Part shown: positions 20,700 to 33,676 of the stretch, piece after piece
How the letters are laid out: each line of letters starts with the position of its first letter
Numbering within the stretch: position 1 is the first letter of the stretch
Assembly: GCA_024364735.1 (NCBI GenBank)
Contig: JAGFNQ010007726.1
Coordinates: forward strand, 37,548 to 101,547
Source: Boesenbergia rotunda
Lineage: Eukaryota > Streptophyta > Magnoliopsida > Zingiberales > Zingiberaceae
Direction of reading: 5' to 3'
DNA length: 64,000 nt
Notes under the pieces: model-generated
The model's input: the letters and a program-made list of their open reading frames with translations, nothing else
Database searches by the model: none
What the model was told of the DNA's origin: nothing
Position numbers and translations under genes: made by a program

Positions 20700-22743
20700 T
20701 GTTGGGTCCGGATGCATGTTGATATGGATGCGGGTTCGTAATTTTAAAATTAATTACGTGCAGCGGAAGATTTAGCATAAATAATTTCTTAGATTATTTA
20801 ACCACACATCTAAGTATGCAACTTTATCTTGTGTAGACATGATCATATATTTAAAATTTTGCAGAAACGTAAACTAATTTACTTATTACCTCGCGTAACT
20901 CGAAGGAAGGGACGAGATCCAACCGTAAGCGTCCCTCGGAAGCTCCGCGTCTATTCGCATCCACGCCGAGTATCTTCGGGATGACTTCGCAAAGCCACGA
21001 GTTTCGTGTTCTCAAGAACTACTAGATTCTCCGAGAACGCGTCAAGAAAAACCAAGAGAGAAGTAATTACATCAGAAAAACTCACTACCAAGGTTGGCCG
21101 GAATCACAATTCCGGCGAGAAGGAGGAAGATGACTTGTGCCCAATCCCAAGGTGATGATGGCCGGAGAGGAAGATCGTCCCAACGGAAGAACTTCGTCGC
21201 CTCGGTGCTTCTCCTTGTGCTCACGGCAAGAAGAAGGGAGAAGAACCTTGTGGCCGGCCAAGAGGAAGAAGGGAGGAGAGGGAGAGAGCTCAGGCAAGAA
21301 TACTTGGATGGATCATCTTTCATGGCACCCCTTGGGTCCTTTATATAGGGAGCTCCTCCTCAATCAAGCTTCTCAATTTTGGCATAATTTTTATATCAAA
21401 CCATAATTGATTTTTGTCTCATGATTAAAATCAAATTTCAATTCATAATAAAAAACAATCAAGCCTCTTAATTTTGGCATAATTTTTATATCAAACCATA
21501 ATTGATTTTTGTCTCATGATTAAAATCAAATTTTAATTCATGATAAAAATCAATCAAGCCTCTTCCATCTTATGGAATAAATCTCCAATCAATCCATGAT
21601 TGATTAAAACAAAAACAAAAGAGAAGGAGAGAGAGGGCCGGCCAAACCAAGGAGAATATTCTCCTTGGCCGGCCCATCTTGGTTCAAATAAATTACGAGC
21701 CAAAATTTACGCACCTTAGTTGTGCTAGCAACTTGAGGTAGTTCACAAAACACCAAGAACCCAAGATGTGGGTTTCGGCCAAGATGGAGAAGAGAAGGAA
21801 GAGGGGAAAGAAAATGAGAAGTTGTCATCCAAATGACAAGGGAAAAACTCTTTTATACTCATATCATGAGGAATTTTTGCCTTTTAAACTTCCCTTCATT
21901 AAACATTTTAATGTAACTCTCTAACTTTTCATGTAACACTCTAATGCTGAGAAACTCTCCATCTTCCTCTCTTATTAATTCATTAAACATTTTAATGAAT
22001 TAATATTTCATAATCTAAATGAGTTTAACTCAAATTAGATCTCAATCCATAATCCAATTGGATTCACTTGAGTCTAACTCAATTAATTCAATTCCAATTA
22101 AATCTTAGCCAAATCAAGATCAATTAATCTCCGAAGCATCGTGTCCTTAGTATATGACCCAATAGGCTCTCGTAACGTTGTCAATGTGTCTAAACCAATT
22201 TAGACACAAAAGCAATGAGCGACATCTAGCAATGCATCAATGCTACCCAAGTAACAAGAAAGTCGAGATCCAACTTAACCTCCGTGACTATGGCAATGTA
22301 TGACCTTGTCCTTCTATCCTTGATATCTAGATTGACCAATGAGGCATAGACCGTGTCATCCTTAATCAATCTTATATTTCTTGATCCCCGAGTAGACTCA
22401 CTCAAACAAATAAGCTCAATATCTCATATTGACTCATTTGAGCATGGTCATGCATTTTAGCAGTCCTACTCGATCAAGGGGCCCACAGATATCACTCCCG
22501 TCATATGGGAGGGATAGATCCCATCTACATCACTCACATCCCTCCGCATAATTCATTACATACCCAGTGATCACCTTTATAGTCCATCCTGTTACGGGTG
22601 ACGTTTGACGATACCAAAATACATAACTCCTTATGTAGGGAACCGTAGTGAATTCAGGTCTAAGGACTATTTATACCAATAGTCACATGAGAAAGTTTAT
22701 GACACTCATATGACAATCTATGAAACTTTCTCATGGCGGGACA
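20700..22743 (-). repeat. Z-family copia LTR, left part (interrupted)
   Basis: It starts TGTTGGGTCCGGATGCATG and belongs to the same family as the LTRs at 22744, 41875 and 59491. It is split at 22743 by a nested Z solo LTR and resumes at 25032, ending CTTACTAACA at 25398. Together the two parts make about 2.4 kb, a full LTR. The flanks (CGCCT left, ACTAG right) do not match, so it is not a simple solo-LTR insertion. Open frames at 21072-21406 lie in the untranslated leader and are not genes. Confidence 0.75.
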
Positions 22744-25031
22744 TGTTGGGACCGGGTGCATGTTGACAAGGACACGGGTTCGTAAAATTTTAAATTTTTA
22801 TGTGCAGCGGAAGAATTAGCATAAAATAATTTCTTAAATTATTTTAACCTCGTATCTAGCATGCAACCTTATGATGTGTGGACATGATCATAAATTAAAA
22901 CTTTGCGGAAAAATAAACTAATTTACTTAGTACCTCGCGTAACTCGAAGTAAGGAACGAGATCCAACCGTAGCGTCCCTTGGAAGCTCCGCCTCTATTCG
23001 CGTCCACACCAAGTTCTCTTCGGGATGACTTCGCAAAGTCACGAGTTTTGTGCCAATGAGAACTACTAGATTCTCTAAAGGCACAACAAGAAGATCAAGA
23101 GAGAAGAAAGGAAACTAACCACCAAAAGACGGAATCTTAATTCCGAGAAGGAAGGAGATGTGATCCGCTTCTTCTTCTTCTTGGTTGGCTTCTCCTTGGT
23201 GTTGATGGCTCACGGCAATCCTCAAAGGAGGGTGGTGCGCCGGCCCTAGGGTGGAAGGTGCGCCGGCCCTAGCTTGACTAAGGGGCGCCGGCCCTAGGAG
23301 GGAAGGGAAGGAGAGGAAGAGAATAAAAGAGAGAGAGAGAGAATTAATCTCTAGATTACTCTATTGATTAAGGAACTTAAGCCTAGCCTTGGTTCCTTTA
23401 TATAGTAATCTCTCCCTTGCCAAGTCTCCCTCTTAACGGAATTTTCATAAGAAATTTATCCTATAAATTCTCTTATTAATTATTCCGTTTAAGCCAAGTT
23501 TTATTATAACTAACTTTATAATAAAACAAATTCCTTCTCTCTTTTAATTATGGAATAAAATTTGTATAAAATTTTCTTATCATGGATAAATCAATTCATA
23601 ATTGATTTTATAAATTAAAATTAAACCAATTCATGGTTCATTTTAATTTCCATAAAAAGAATAAATTTCTACAAATTTCTTTATAAATCTCTTTATATAA
23701 ATTTCTTTATATATCAATTTATTTATCCATAATTTTATAAAACAAATCGCGCTAGATTTATTTTATTAATTAAACCAAATAAATTGGTTTCTCCCCTTTG
23801 TATTGGTCGGCCAAACCAAGAGGGTGGACACCCTCTTTGGCCGGCCAAACTGAGCTGAACCCATCGCGAATTAAACTCATTTAATTCGCCCAATAAGCCT
23901 TCAAAAGACTTAGCCATTTTTAGCTTCCATTGCGCCTCTGATAAATTCAGATTCGACTTATTTCTCTTGATCGGAAATCCAATTTTCAACTCGTTTTAAA
24001 TCCCTCAGATTACTCGTAGTGCGTGTGACTAAATAGGCTTTTGATTTATGTTGGCCGTCTATAATCAACCAATTATAGAACGATCATGAGTGGCACCTAG
24101 TAGTACATCATGATCCCCAATTAATCGAAAGATCAACGGTTGACCTCAGAAGTAATTCTGAAACCCTTCAGCAGCTCTAATAAATCGTGCCCCATTCCCT
24201 TCACCATCTTATACCCACTTGGTTCAGGACATGGTCTATTTGTGTCAGTCCCCACTAGACTGACTACGTCACACCTAGCCAAAGTAGTGTCTTTCTCGTC
24301 CTTTGGATTTCTAATTACTCTCATGTATTTAAGAGACTCGCACTTTATACATGACATGCTCTGGCAGAGGCTTTGAGTAACAATCCGACGATAGGCCTGG
24401 GTATACATCTCCTCGCAAGGAGTGGTGGATCCTTTGTAGGCTGTTCAAACATCTTCGGGCACTTCGGCTTATACCCAGTCATCCTGGGTCCACACCTCCT
24501 TGGAGATGCTTGCTTAAGATGTTAAAGTATAAGTCTCCATGACCAAGATGACTTGAACACCGCAAGTCAAAGGAACATCGCACTTAAGCTGCAGTTAGAA
24601 CTTCACTGACCTGTCTATGTATAGACTCCCATGTGAAGTTTTACAGTCAGTCACTCCAATGAACTAGTTCCCTTAACTAGCATCCATGTTTATCTCCGGA
24701 CATCCCAATGTCACCAGCCAGTGAGAATCAGCTGATTAGAGAATAACCCATGCTAGTCTCAACAGAATTGATAGTGTCCGTTTTTATCAATTCATCGACT
24801 AGGGATATTTTCAATACTTCACAATTGCACATGTAGAGATAATCACTAGTTGTGATCCCATCACAAATTCTCTTATGCTGTGAATTGTATTGCGGACATT
24901 CAGTAGATGAGTTTAAGATCCCAATCAAATACACAAATATGTATACTCAAATAGTGAATTTTTATTTATTAAAATAAATGTTTACAATCATAAGGCGATT
25001 GCCTTAGGACACTTCTCTCATATCACTAATA
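22744..25031 (-). mobile_element. Z-family solo LTR nested in another Z LTR
   Basis: Ends TGTTGGGACC and CACTAATA (decayed from CACTAACA), 2288 bp, with exact duplication GGACA on both sides (22739-22743, 25032-25036). It contains GGCCGG-rich repeats (GGCGCCGGCCCTAG near 23283) and long AT stretches. There is no internal PBS, PPT or coding domain. Confidence 0.88.
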
Positions 25032-25398
25032 GGACATTCAGTACACATTCTCCAATGTATACCCATGTGTCAACTTGATATCACATATCCATGACTTGTG
25101 AGCTCAAGTCATCAGTTGACCTACATGCTAGTCTCCATGTATTAATATTGTCCTTGAATATTAATACTTGACTAGGAATGATTTAGAGTAGTGTTATCTA
25201 CATTATCTCACTATCGATTCAACCAATCGATATAATGAAGATAAGAACCTACTACCCAAGAACATTATTATACTTAGTTATTTGGCACAAATACAAAGTT
25301 AGTATAATAACCAAACATGCCTTTATTAATGATAGAATATGATACAAAAATATCCCATGTCAATCATCACATAATTGGCTCTAGGGCTCTTACTAACA
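25032..25398 (-). repeat. Z-family copia LTR, right part
   Basis: Continuation of the LTR that begins at 20700, after the nested solo LTR. It ends TCTTACTAACA. Confidence 0.7.
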
Positions 25399-25893
25399 AC
25401 TAGGACCTAGCTTCACTCACCAGGATTTCTTCTACCTAGCTTCACTTACTAGGATTTAGTTCCTTCATAATGACTTCTTTACTAGTCATCTTAATCCTGA
25501 TTAGACTTCTCTCTACCAAACATCAAGTCCTGTTTAGTTTATCCCTTGGTCAAACTGACCATCCCTGGGTTCTATTCACTCTGCCAAAAATCAGATTCTG
25601 TTTGGCTTAACCCTTTGTCAAATTGATCAAAACTGGGTTTAGTCAACTAAACATCAGGTCCTGTTTGGTTTAACCCTTGATCACTTTGACTAGACCATAG
25701 TATAGTGTCACTGCCAAACATCAGGTCTTGTTTGGCTAACCCTTTGTCAAACTGATCAAACCTAGGTTTACCCTACCAAACATCAGGTCCTATTAGGCTT
25801 AACCCTTGATCACTTTGACTAAACCTTAGTATATTGTCAAACATCGAAACACTAGAGGTTGACTATTCATGACTGATACTCTTTGCATCAACA
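25399..25893 (-). repeat. Partial 3' LTR of a copia element (family Q)
   Basis: On the minus strand a PPT-like purine tract (CATCAAAAAGGGAGAGAT, complement of 25894-25911) is followed by TGTTGATGCAAAGAG, the LTR start. The LTR contains five roughly 64-bp tandem units, each with the inverted repeat CCAAAC..GTTTGG (25519-25797). The other end of the LTR is missing at the Z junction. Confidence 0.6.
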
Positions 25894-25911
25894 ATCTCTC
25901 CCTTTTTGATG

Positions 25912-26370
25912 TTTGACAATAATCTTAAGTTAGATTAGGTCTAAGAGTTCTAGGTTTAAAACCTGGGAGAAATCAAAAAAATCTAACATAAGGTACTCTC
26001 TCCCCCTTTGACATACATAAAAAAATAAAGAATAATAACAAAGATTTTAAGTTAGAAATTTAAACCAATAATACGATTTTTGAAAATATTTAAGTTTCTA
26101 TAAGAACATATAATTTTCAAAAATCCTCCCTTTTTTTTAAAGAAAAACTAAGTATTTTTTTTAAATATATTTTAAAAAGCACTAAGTACTTGAAAATTAG
26201 CACCAACAATATATAAATTTGAAAAGAATTTGAACTTCCCTAACTCTGACACAATCTTAGGAATCTTGTTGACCACAAGAAAATTCCTATGTGTCCTATG
26301 GGGTTTTCAATCAAAATAGAGATTTTCAACATATGGTTTGAATTTTAGAAGAATACTAGATTTCTTGGTT
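25912..26370. other. AT-rich internal sequence of element Q
   Basis: Non-coding sequence resembling the internal DNA of element P (phrases such as CTTCCCTAACTCTGACAC recur in similar form near 29140 and 29630). No domain detected. Confidence 0.4.
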
Positions 26371-27235
26371 TGGATTCCTCCCCAATCTTGTCACTTGGAT
26401 AGCAATGATACATTGCTAGATGTCGCTCATTATTTATATATCTAAAGTGGTTTAGATATATTGCAATGCTACGAGAACTTATTAGGTCACACACAAAGGA
26501 CACGATGTCTCAGAGAAACATTGAATTTAGTTTGACTAAATTGTGATCCTAAATTAGATTAATTAAGATAGACTCTAATGAATCCAATTGAGTTGAGGGA
26601 TTGAGTCTAATCTGAGTTAGACCCTTTTAAATTAGATTCAACCACTTGAGAATGAATAATATTCAATAAAAGGTTAATGAATATTATTATTAGAGGAAGA
26701 GAAGATGAAAAAACCAAATTGAACTATTCTTTTCATTAGATGAAGAGAAGATGAAAAAAATCAAATTGAGTTATTCTCTTCACTAGATGAAGAGAAGATG
26801 CGAAAACCAACTTGAATATCAAGATATTCATTGAGTTTTATTGGCATTCACACTAGGTTCATCTTCACTTGGATGACTATAAAAGGGTCTCTTGTGATGA
26901 GACTAATGGTTATGCTTCTTCTTCCTCCTTCCTCTCCCTCTTGGCCGAAACCCTCACTTGGGGGTTTTGGTGTTTTGTGAGTCATCCCAAGTTGCTAGCA
27001 ACACTAAGGTGGTTCTTCTCCGAGGCGTAGATCATGTTCGTGTGGATACTACTAGAGGCATGGATACTTGAACATACCCAAGATCTGGCGAACCAAGGAT
27101 GAGCAGGATAACCGAAGGGCACATAACAAAGGTATAATCCTTAGTTAGATAGATCCAACTTTGTATGAGTTTTCTTTCGCATGTATCACTCAAAGGGATC
27201 TCGATTTTCCCTCTTTCTCATGGATCATTCTTTGA
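26371..27235 (+). repeat. Z-like LTR fragment in plus orientation
   Basis: The sequence around 26400-26520 (GCTAGATGTCGCTCATT, CACGATGTCTCAGAG) is the inverted counterpart of 22130-22260, and 26940-27010 (TTGGCCGAAACCC, AAGTTGCTAGCAAC) is that of about 21720-21790. Ends are not definable. It is followed at 27236-27258 by a short inverted piece of the P LTR. Confidence 0.5.
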
Positions 27236-27286
27236 GGGTGCCTCCAACACTCTTTAAATATTTTTCGCCTAGAGATCCCTACACTT

Positions 27287-28107
27287 CTGTATGAGTTGTG
27301 CCTTCAAAACTGGCCAAACAGTGCTTTTAAAGAGTATTGGAGGCGCCCTCAATTAGCTTGAGGTGCCTCCCATCCTCAAAATTGATCAGATATGGAAACT
27401 GTGCATCTTATCCTTTTGAAGGCACCTTTAAACCCATCTAACATGCTTCAAGTTGATTTGAGGTGGCTCAGCTCCAATCCGAGATGCCTTAGTTTCACTG
27501 TTTGATGCAGCAATATGCCGGAGGCCATAACTTTTGATTTCAGACTCGGAATTAGGCTCTGTCAATGGCCACGCATCTAAAATTTAAAGATCTATGTATA
27601 TCTCTACAACATAAAGTTAGAAAAAATATTCATATATAGTTTATAGACGTTTATTAGTTAAATCATGTCTTCCCAAGATCAAGATTTAGTCAAGGTCTCA
27701 ACTTAGAGCTCCAAAATGGTTCTAAGCTGGATCGCACCTAAAGCCCCTACCAGGGACTCATTCTGATCGGAATTCACTCCTCCAGTGACTTACCTCACTT
27801 ACCTTATGCAGATTTACTTAGCTCCTTAACCCACTAGGACTTTCAACCAACTATCAGGTCCGATGGACCTAGCTGGACTTCATGCCAAGTCTCCACCAAC
27901 TTGGGCTTTAGCTAGTTGTTAGGCCCCACGAACTCAGTTAGACATCTTTCTAGGACTCAACCACCTTTGACTTCAACCTGGTGTCAAGTCCTAAGCCTTT
28001 CAATCTTACACACTTGGCAACAAGATTAAAAAATAACACACCTAACTTTAACCCTTTTGTCATATATCAAAATCTGAGTTTGATCGTTAGTACAAACTAT
28101 ACTAGCA
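27287..28107 (-). repeat. 3' LTR of element P (left end missing)
   Basis: It aligns with 33330-33676, 41681-41816 and 44806-45147. The LTR start on the minus strand is TGCTAGTATAG and the PPT lies at 28108-28125 (CATGAGAAAGGGAGAGAT on the minus strand). Confidence 0.7.
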
Positions 28108-28125
28108 ATCTCTCCCTTTCTCATG

Positions 28126-31100
28126 TAATGACAACCCTAGGTTAAAGTTAGAAAAAAAACATGATAATAGCATAATAAGTAAACATGATGATGCAAGTAA
28201 ATGTTGTGTATGCAAGTAAATACTGTTTAGGTTACTGAGTTTTATATTTTCTACTCTTTAACCCTTACCCTCCCCCTTTGTCATTCATTAAAAATAACAA
28301 TAAGTAACAATCAATCATGATTACCAATATTGTAACATAGTGAACAAGAAAAAGTTGGATCAATTTTTAGGGAGTAACTTAATCATACATCAACATAATT
28401 TTCCAAGATCAATTATTCAATAAATTTTCAACGAAAAAAACTAAGTCCAAAAAGAACTCTTATGTTTATTCTAAGTCAAAGATTTGTAGGAATAATTTCT
28501 AAGAATAAGCTTTAAAATATATTTTCAAAAAATCTTCAAAGACATCTAAGACACTTTTAGAAAAATTCTATTTTCAAAAATGTCTTCTTCCAAAAGTATC
28601 ATGTAATGAAATCTTAGATTTTTCAATCACTTTTTGGAAACTAAGTTTTGGAAACATAAATTTTAAGACTTTTTTAGAAAAAAAAATATTTTAAAGGAAT
28701 AAGTTGATAAAACAAATTTCCAAAGGATTATTTATACTGAAAATGATATTTTAGAATAAGTTTTCAAATAGTTAAAGAGATTTTTCCAAAAATATGTAAA
28801 CTATATCAATCATTTTTCAAATGAAAACATAAATTTCTAAGTTAAAACCTACTTTGAAAATTTGTAAGGCATCAAAATAACTATAATCTTTCTAAGCATT
28901 TTCAAAGATGACCTTTCAAAATCAAGCTGAGCTATTTTTTATTTTCAAAGATCTTTTGAAAATAAGTATTTTTTAAGTCAAAATATTTTCAGAGATCAAG
29001 TTTAGATTTTTTAAAGTATTTTTGAAGGACAGCAATAACATTAAATGAATTTAACAACTGTTAAGATATTTTCAGAAAAATATTTTCAAAATATTGTCAA
29101 AGTAATTTCTCAAAAGATATTTTCAAAAATATTTGAACTCTCCCTCCTAACATGACACCTTCTAATTATCCTTATTAGCTACAAGGGATTCTATCTAAGT
29201 GCCTACGGGTTTTTAGTAGTGATAATATTTATTTTGAAAGAATATATCATTTTGATAATAACGCCGGTAATTACGTTTAACTAACCATAAAGTTTAAAGA
29301 AAATATAGGTTTTTTCAATTCACTTTTCCTAGAATTGTAAAAGATAATTTCTCAAACATAATTTTCCAAAAAAAAGTGTTTTTCAAGCAATTTAGAAATG
29401 GTTTTTCAAAGATAATTTTTCAAATATTTTTAAAGCTGGTATTTAAAAACAAATATTTTCAATCTAATCAGGATTCATTCAAATGATATTTCAAAAATGA
29501 GTTTTTAAATGCCAAAAAGATATTTTCAAAAATTATTCAAGCATTTTAAAAATAGAAAGTTTGAAACACTTTATACGTTTTGAAAAATAAACTTTTAATA
29601 TTCCTTAATCAATATTTTTCAATTAAGACTCCCTCTTAACCTGACACACCCTTAGAATTCTTTGTTAGTCATAAGGTAGACTCCCTATTATGTCTTAGGG
29701 ATAGATCCAAAACTAAAAGAGTCAATAAGTAATTTCTAAGTAAAATATTTTTCAAATTATTTTTCAAAGTATTTTCCAAAGTATGTTTAAGAATTTACAA
29801 AATATTTTTCAAGAAATTCTCAAAAACAGATTTTAAAAAATATTTTCTAATGCATGTTAAGAACATTTTCTAAAAGAACATTTTTCATAAGCTAAAATTT
29901 TTAAGGCATATTTAAAAAACTTTTTTTGATGTATATTTCAAAAAAGGAGTTTCAAAGATATTATGAAGATATGTCAAAAATAGGACATTTTCAAAAATAT
30001 TTTTAAGATAATTTTTCAAAGCAATTTTACAAAAAAAATAATAAGTGTAAAGGAGTATTTAAAAGACGATTAATTTTTTTTTAATTTCTTTTCAAAAGTA
30101 GATCCTCCACCTTTAACTTGATATTTCTTGAAACTATAACAAAAATTAGTTTTGAAAAATATAAGTTTTTAATTTAGGGTAAAATTAATTAAAGTCAAAG
30201 TTTTTAAGGGTAAAATTAATTGAAATTAGAGTTTAAAGTTAAGACAAATTAATTAAAAATTTAAAAATAATTTAAGATTTTGATTAGGTAAAAGTTAATT
30301 AAAGTTCAGAGTTTAAAGTTAAGTCAAATTAATTAAAGTTTAAAAATAATTAAACTTTAAGATTTAGTTAAATTAAGGTAAAGTTAAATTAAGGTAAGAT
30401 TTAATTATTAATTCAAACAATTGATACGAATTTAGTTGTCTGTGTTCATCTCACCCGGCCTAGATTTTTCAACCAAGATAGTCCTATGATTTTGTGAGAT
30501 GGGTTAGGTTGTTTTTGTTCAAAGATCGTTTGACTTTGTGTTAGATTTAGGTTTGACCATTGGTCAATTAAATACACATTTCAAAAATTGACTTCTCTAG
30601 GTTGTGACGAGGCACAGGGGTCTTCTTTGGTATCAGAGCAACGACCACTTCAAGACAAAGCCACTTAAAAATATTTTATGTTTAATTTGTTTTATTGAAA
30701 AACTTTGGTTTGACTAGCTTAGGATGTGGCGAGGTAGCTTTGGTCAGTTCCACTTAGCTATGTAGACTAAATAGGGTACGCTTTACCCTACCTAACTCCC
30801 TAGACTAAGTTTTCCTAACGTACTATCTTCTCGCCCTATCCTACTACTATGTTGGACAAGAGTCAAACTATTTTTTCATCTAGTCTTAAGTACCCTAACG
30901 TATAAGATTCATTTTTGAGGTGCCAACTAATATGGTACCTCCCCTTGAATCATACATTCTCTATTTTGTTTAATTTTGAATCATTGATTTTATTTGAATT
31001 AAATTTGGTAAAACTTCAATTAAGTTTCATTTTGATTTTGTTAAGGTTTAATTGAGTTTGATTTTGCTTTATCTAAAGTTGTAATTAATTTGATTTAGAT

Positions 31101-32100
31101 TGGTTAAAGTTCAAATAAGTTAAATTTTCATTTTTAAAAAAATTAAGTTAAAGTTCAATTAAGTTAAAATTTCAAATTTTAATTAAGCTAAAATTTAATT
31201 AAGTTGAAGTCTTTTAAATTATATTTAATTAAGTTTAAGTTAAAAGTTTGTTTTAATTAAGTTTAATTTTGAATTTGGTAAAGTGATTGTGTTTGAGATT
31301 TTATCTTTAGTGTTTAAATTTTTATTAATTTTAATTTAGAATTAATTATATTATTTGTGATTAAGATTTTATCTTTAGTGTTTAAATTTTTGTTATTTTT
31401 TAATTTTAAATTAATTAAATTATTTTTGTTTAAGATTTTATATTTAATGTTTAATTTTTGTCTATTTTTATTTTTGAATTAATAAAATTATTTGCATTTA
31501 AAATTTTATGTTTAGTGTTTACATTTTTGTTAATTTTTAATTCCGAATTAATTAAATTATTTGTGTTTGAAATGTTAGCTTTAGTGTTTAAATTTTTATT
31601 AATTTTTAATCTGGATTAATTAAATTATTTATGTTTAAAATCTTAGCTTTAGTGTTTAAATTTTTATTAATTTTTAATTTTGAATTAATCAAATTAGATT
31701 TTTTTTTCAAAATAGTTGAGTTGTTAACTAACTTTGGATTTAAATTAATTAAATTTGGATTAGTGAATTTAACTTTATCTTGAGATTTAATTAACATCAC
31801 ATTATTAGGATTAATTAGAATTGAATCATTAGATTTATCTTGATTTAATAAATTAAAAAATTGGTTATAATAAAGATTAACATTATCTAGTTCTAAATTT
31901 ACATGATCATTTTCTTTATTAATTTGATTTGAATTTTTAAAGTTTATATTAATTAAATTTTAAGTTCATATCAAAATTCAAATCTTTATTAATTAATTCA
32001 TTTAAACTAATTTGGTCAATATTTTGTTTGACCAAGTCAAGGTTAATATTGATCTAATCAAGACCAAGATCAATATCTAAATTTCCAACACTATTTTAGG
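28126..32100. other. AT-rich internal DNA of element P
   Basis: Four kilobases of T/A-rich sequence with no convincing pol or ORF3. Recurrent TTTTCAAAnAT and GTTAAATTAA strings suggest decayed low-complexity repeats. A tandem array lies at about 31240-31700. Confidence 0.5.
31240..31700. repeat. 68/69-bp AT-rich tandem repeat (about 6 units)
   Basis: The anchor TTAGTG (or TTAATG) recurs at 31307, 31375, 31444, 31512, 31581 and 31649, alternating 68 and 69 bp. The unit contains TTTAAATTTTTATTAATTTTTA and GAATTAATTAAATTATTTGT-like parts. Confidence 0.85.
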
Positions 32101-32106
32101 GGTATT

Positions 32107-32690
32107 TTAAAAAATATCTAAATTATCATGTATGTCATTTAAATGGGTACTAATAGGGGTATTTTGGTAAATTATACTAACCTCAAATGCAATCCTTAAT
32201 TCTGTAGGTTTTTCTGTTGGTTCCGACTCATGTTTGGATTTTACTCTAACTTGATCCTCCTCTGTAGATATGAGTGCCATGAATTTCGTCTGGTCTGGTT
32301 CTTTTGAGTTTGACTCTGCGGTTGACTTTGTGGATTCAGACTCGGATTCAAACTCAAGTTTGACTTGGTCTTCTAGCTTCATGGGTTCTAGTGAAGCTCG
32401 ATCAGCCGAGTCCAAAGTTCATATATATTCTTCTACTTATCCAATCTGTGTAAAACATTGTTACATCAAACATTACAAATTAACTTAGTTACCTTAATGT
32501 TTAATCTTGAGTTTTGAGATGGGTATCTCAAAATCAACACATTGTTGAAATATTTACTTCCCAAGAACACTTCCATTGCTCGTCTCCAGTAGTTGAAATC
32601 TTCATGATCATATGACAGAGATTCATGGATGCTTCATCCATCTTTTGGGTCATTTAGCAAGAAAACTTGCACAAAAAATAGAAAGAGAAA
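32107..32690 (-). pseudogene. gag remnants of element P
   Basis: Around 32545-32625 the minus strand reads a degenerate copia gag N-terminus (YDHEDFNYWRRAMEVFL). Nearer 32107-32415 an acidic Ser/Glu-rich frame corresponds to the linker before zinc knuckles. Frames do not join and no CCHC motif remains. Its position just inside the 5' LTR fits gag. Confidence 0.6.
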
Positions 32691-32887
32691 AAAATATCCC
32701 AAGATTAGGTCTTGAATCAATAGTGTGGGAGAAAAGAGAAATAAAAAAGATGACTCGAGTGGTATTGCACTAATTTCGAGTATAAAACCTAATAGTGAAA
32801 GATTTGTCTAAAAAAATGTGACTAAATTGATTCCAGACATATATGAAAAGCCGAAAATCGAAAAACAAAACAAGTGCTTTAGCCACT

Positions 32888-33676
32888 TGTAGGACAGGTG
32901 CACATGAGAGGGGAGGAGGGGGTGAATCACCTGTGTTTTAAAATAAAATATCAACTTTTTGATATCAAGTGCACAGCGGAATAAAATGAGCGACTAAGTA
33001 AGAAAATACAAAAATTTGACATAGATAGATTTTCCTTGATTCGGAGCCTTCGATGACTCCTACTCTAAGACCCAGGCCCCTTGAACCTTTTCAAAGGACA
33101 ATCTACTAAATCTCTCTATCGAAAACCCCCCGATAGAGTAGTAGAGTACAGAGATGAGGAAAGTGTAACACCCTACAATTTTCTTTTTGTAATTATAAAA
33201 GATATACAATAATTGAAATTGTTACCAACACTTAGAAGAATGGAATTTTATTAGGCTCGTGTGTTGGTGTCATTCTGCTGGCAGCCGTCGGGTGTAGTAG
33301 AGTGATTGTGGCGTGTGGATGAAGCGGCAGAATGATCGAATTACCTTGTGTATAAGTCGTGTCCTTAAAACTAGCCAAACAATGCTTTGAAAGAGTGTTG
33401 GAGGCACCCTCATTTAGCATGAGGCGCCTCCCATCCTCAAAATTGATTAGATATGCACACTACGTATCTTATCCTCTTGAAGGCACCTTCAAACCCATCT
33501 GAGGTGCCTTAAGTCGATTTGAGGCAGCTCAGTTCCAATCTGAGGCACCTTGGTTCCACTGTTTGACGCAACAATCTTTCGAAGGCCACAACTTTTGATG
33601 TTGGACTCAGAATCAGGCTCTATAAGTGGCCACACATCCAAAATTCAAAGATCTACGTATATCTCTACAACACAAA
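32888..33676 (-). repeat. 5' LTR of element P, first piece
   Basis: It begins (plus strand) TGTAGGACAGGTGCACATG next to GAGGGGAGGAGGGGGTGAATC, the usual SIRE-type LTR end. The PBS to its left is badly decayed. The piece ends in AAA at the CACTA insertion. GGCGCC-type palindromes occur at 33400-33560. Confidence 0.7.

Noticed and set aside
21072..21406. Overlapping Lys/Arg/Glu-rich open frames on both strands
   Set aside because: They lie in the untranslated part of a Z LTR with simple purine repeats. Other Z LTR copies do not keep them open.
30628..30639. TGGTATCAGAGC, a copia primer-binding sequence on the plus strand
   Set aside because: No LTR end precedes it and no gag follows. It sits in AT-rich internal DNA of P, so it may be a leftover of another insertion.
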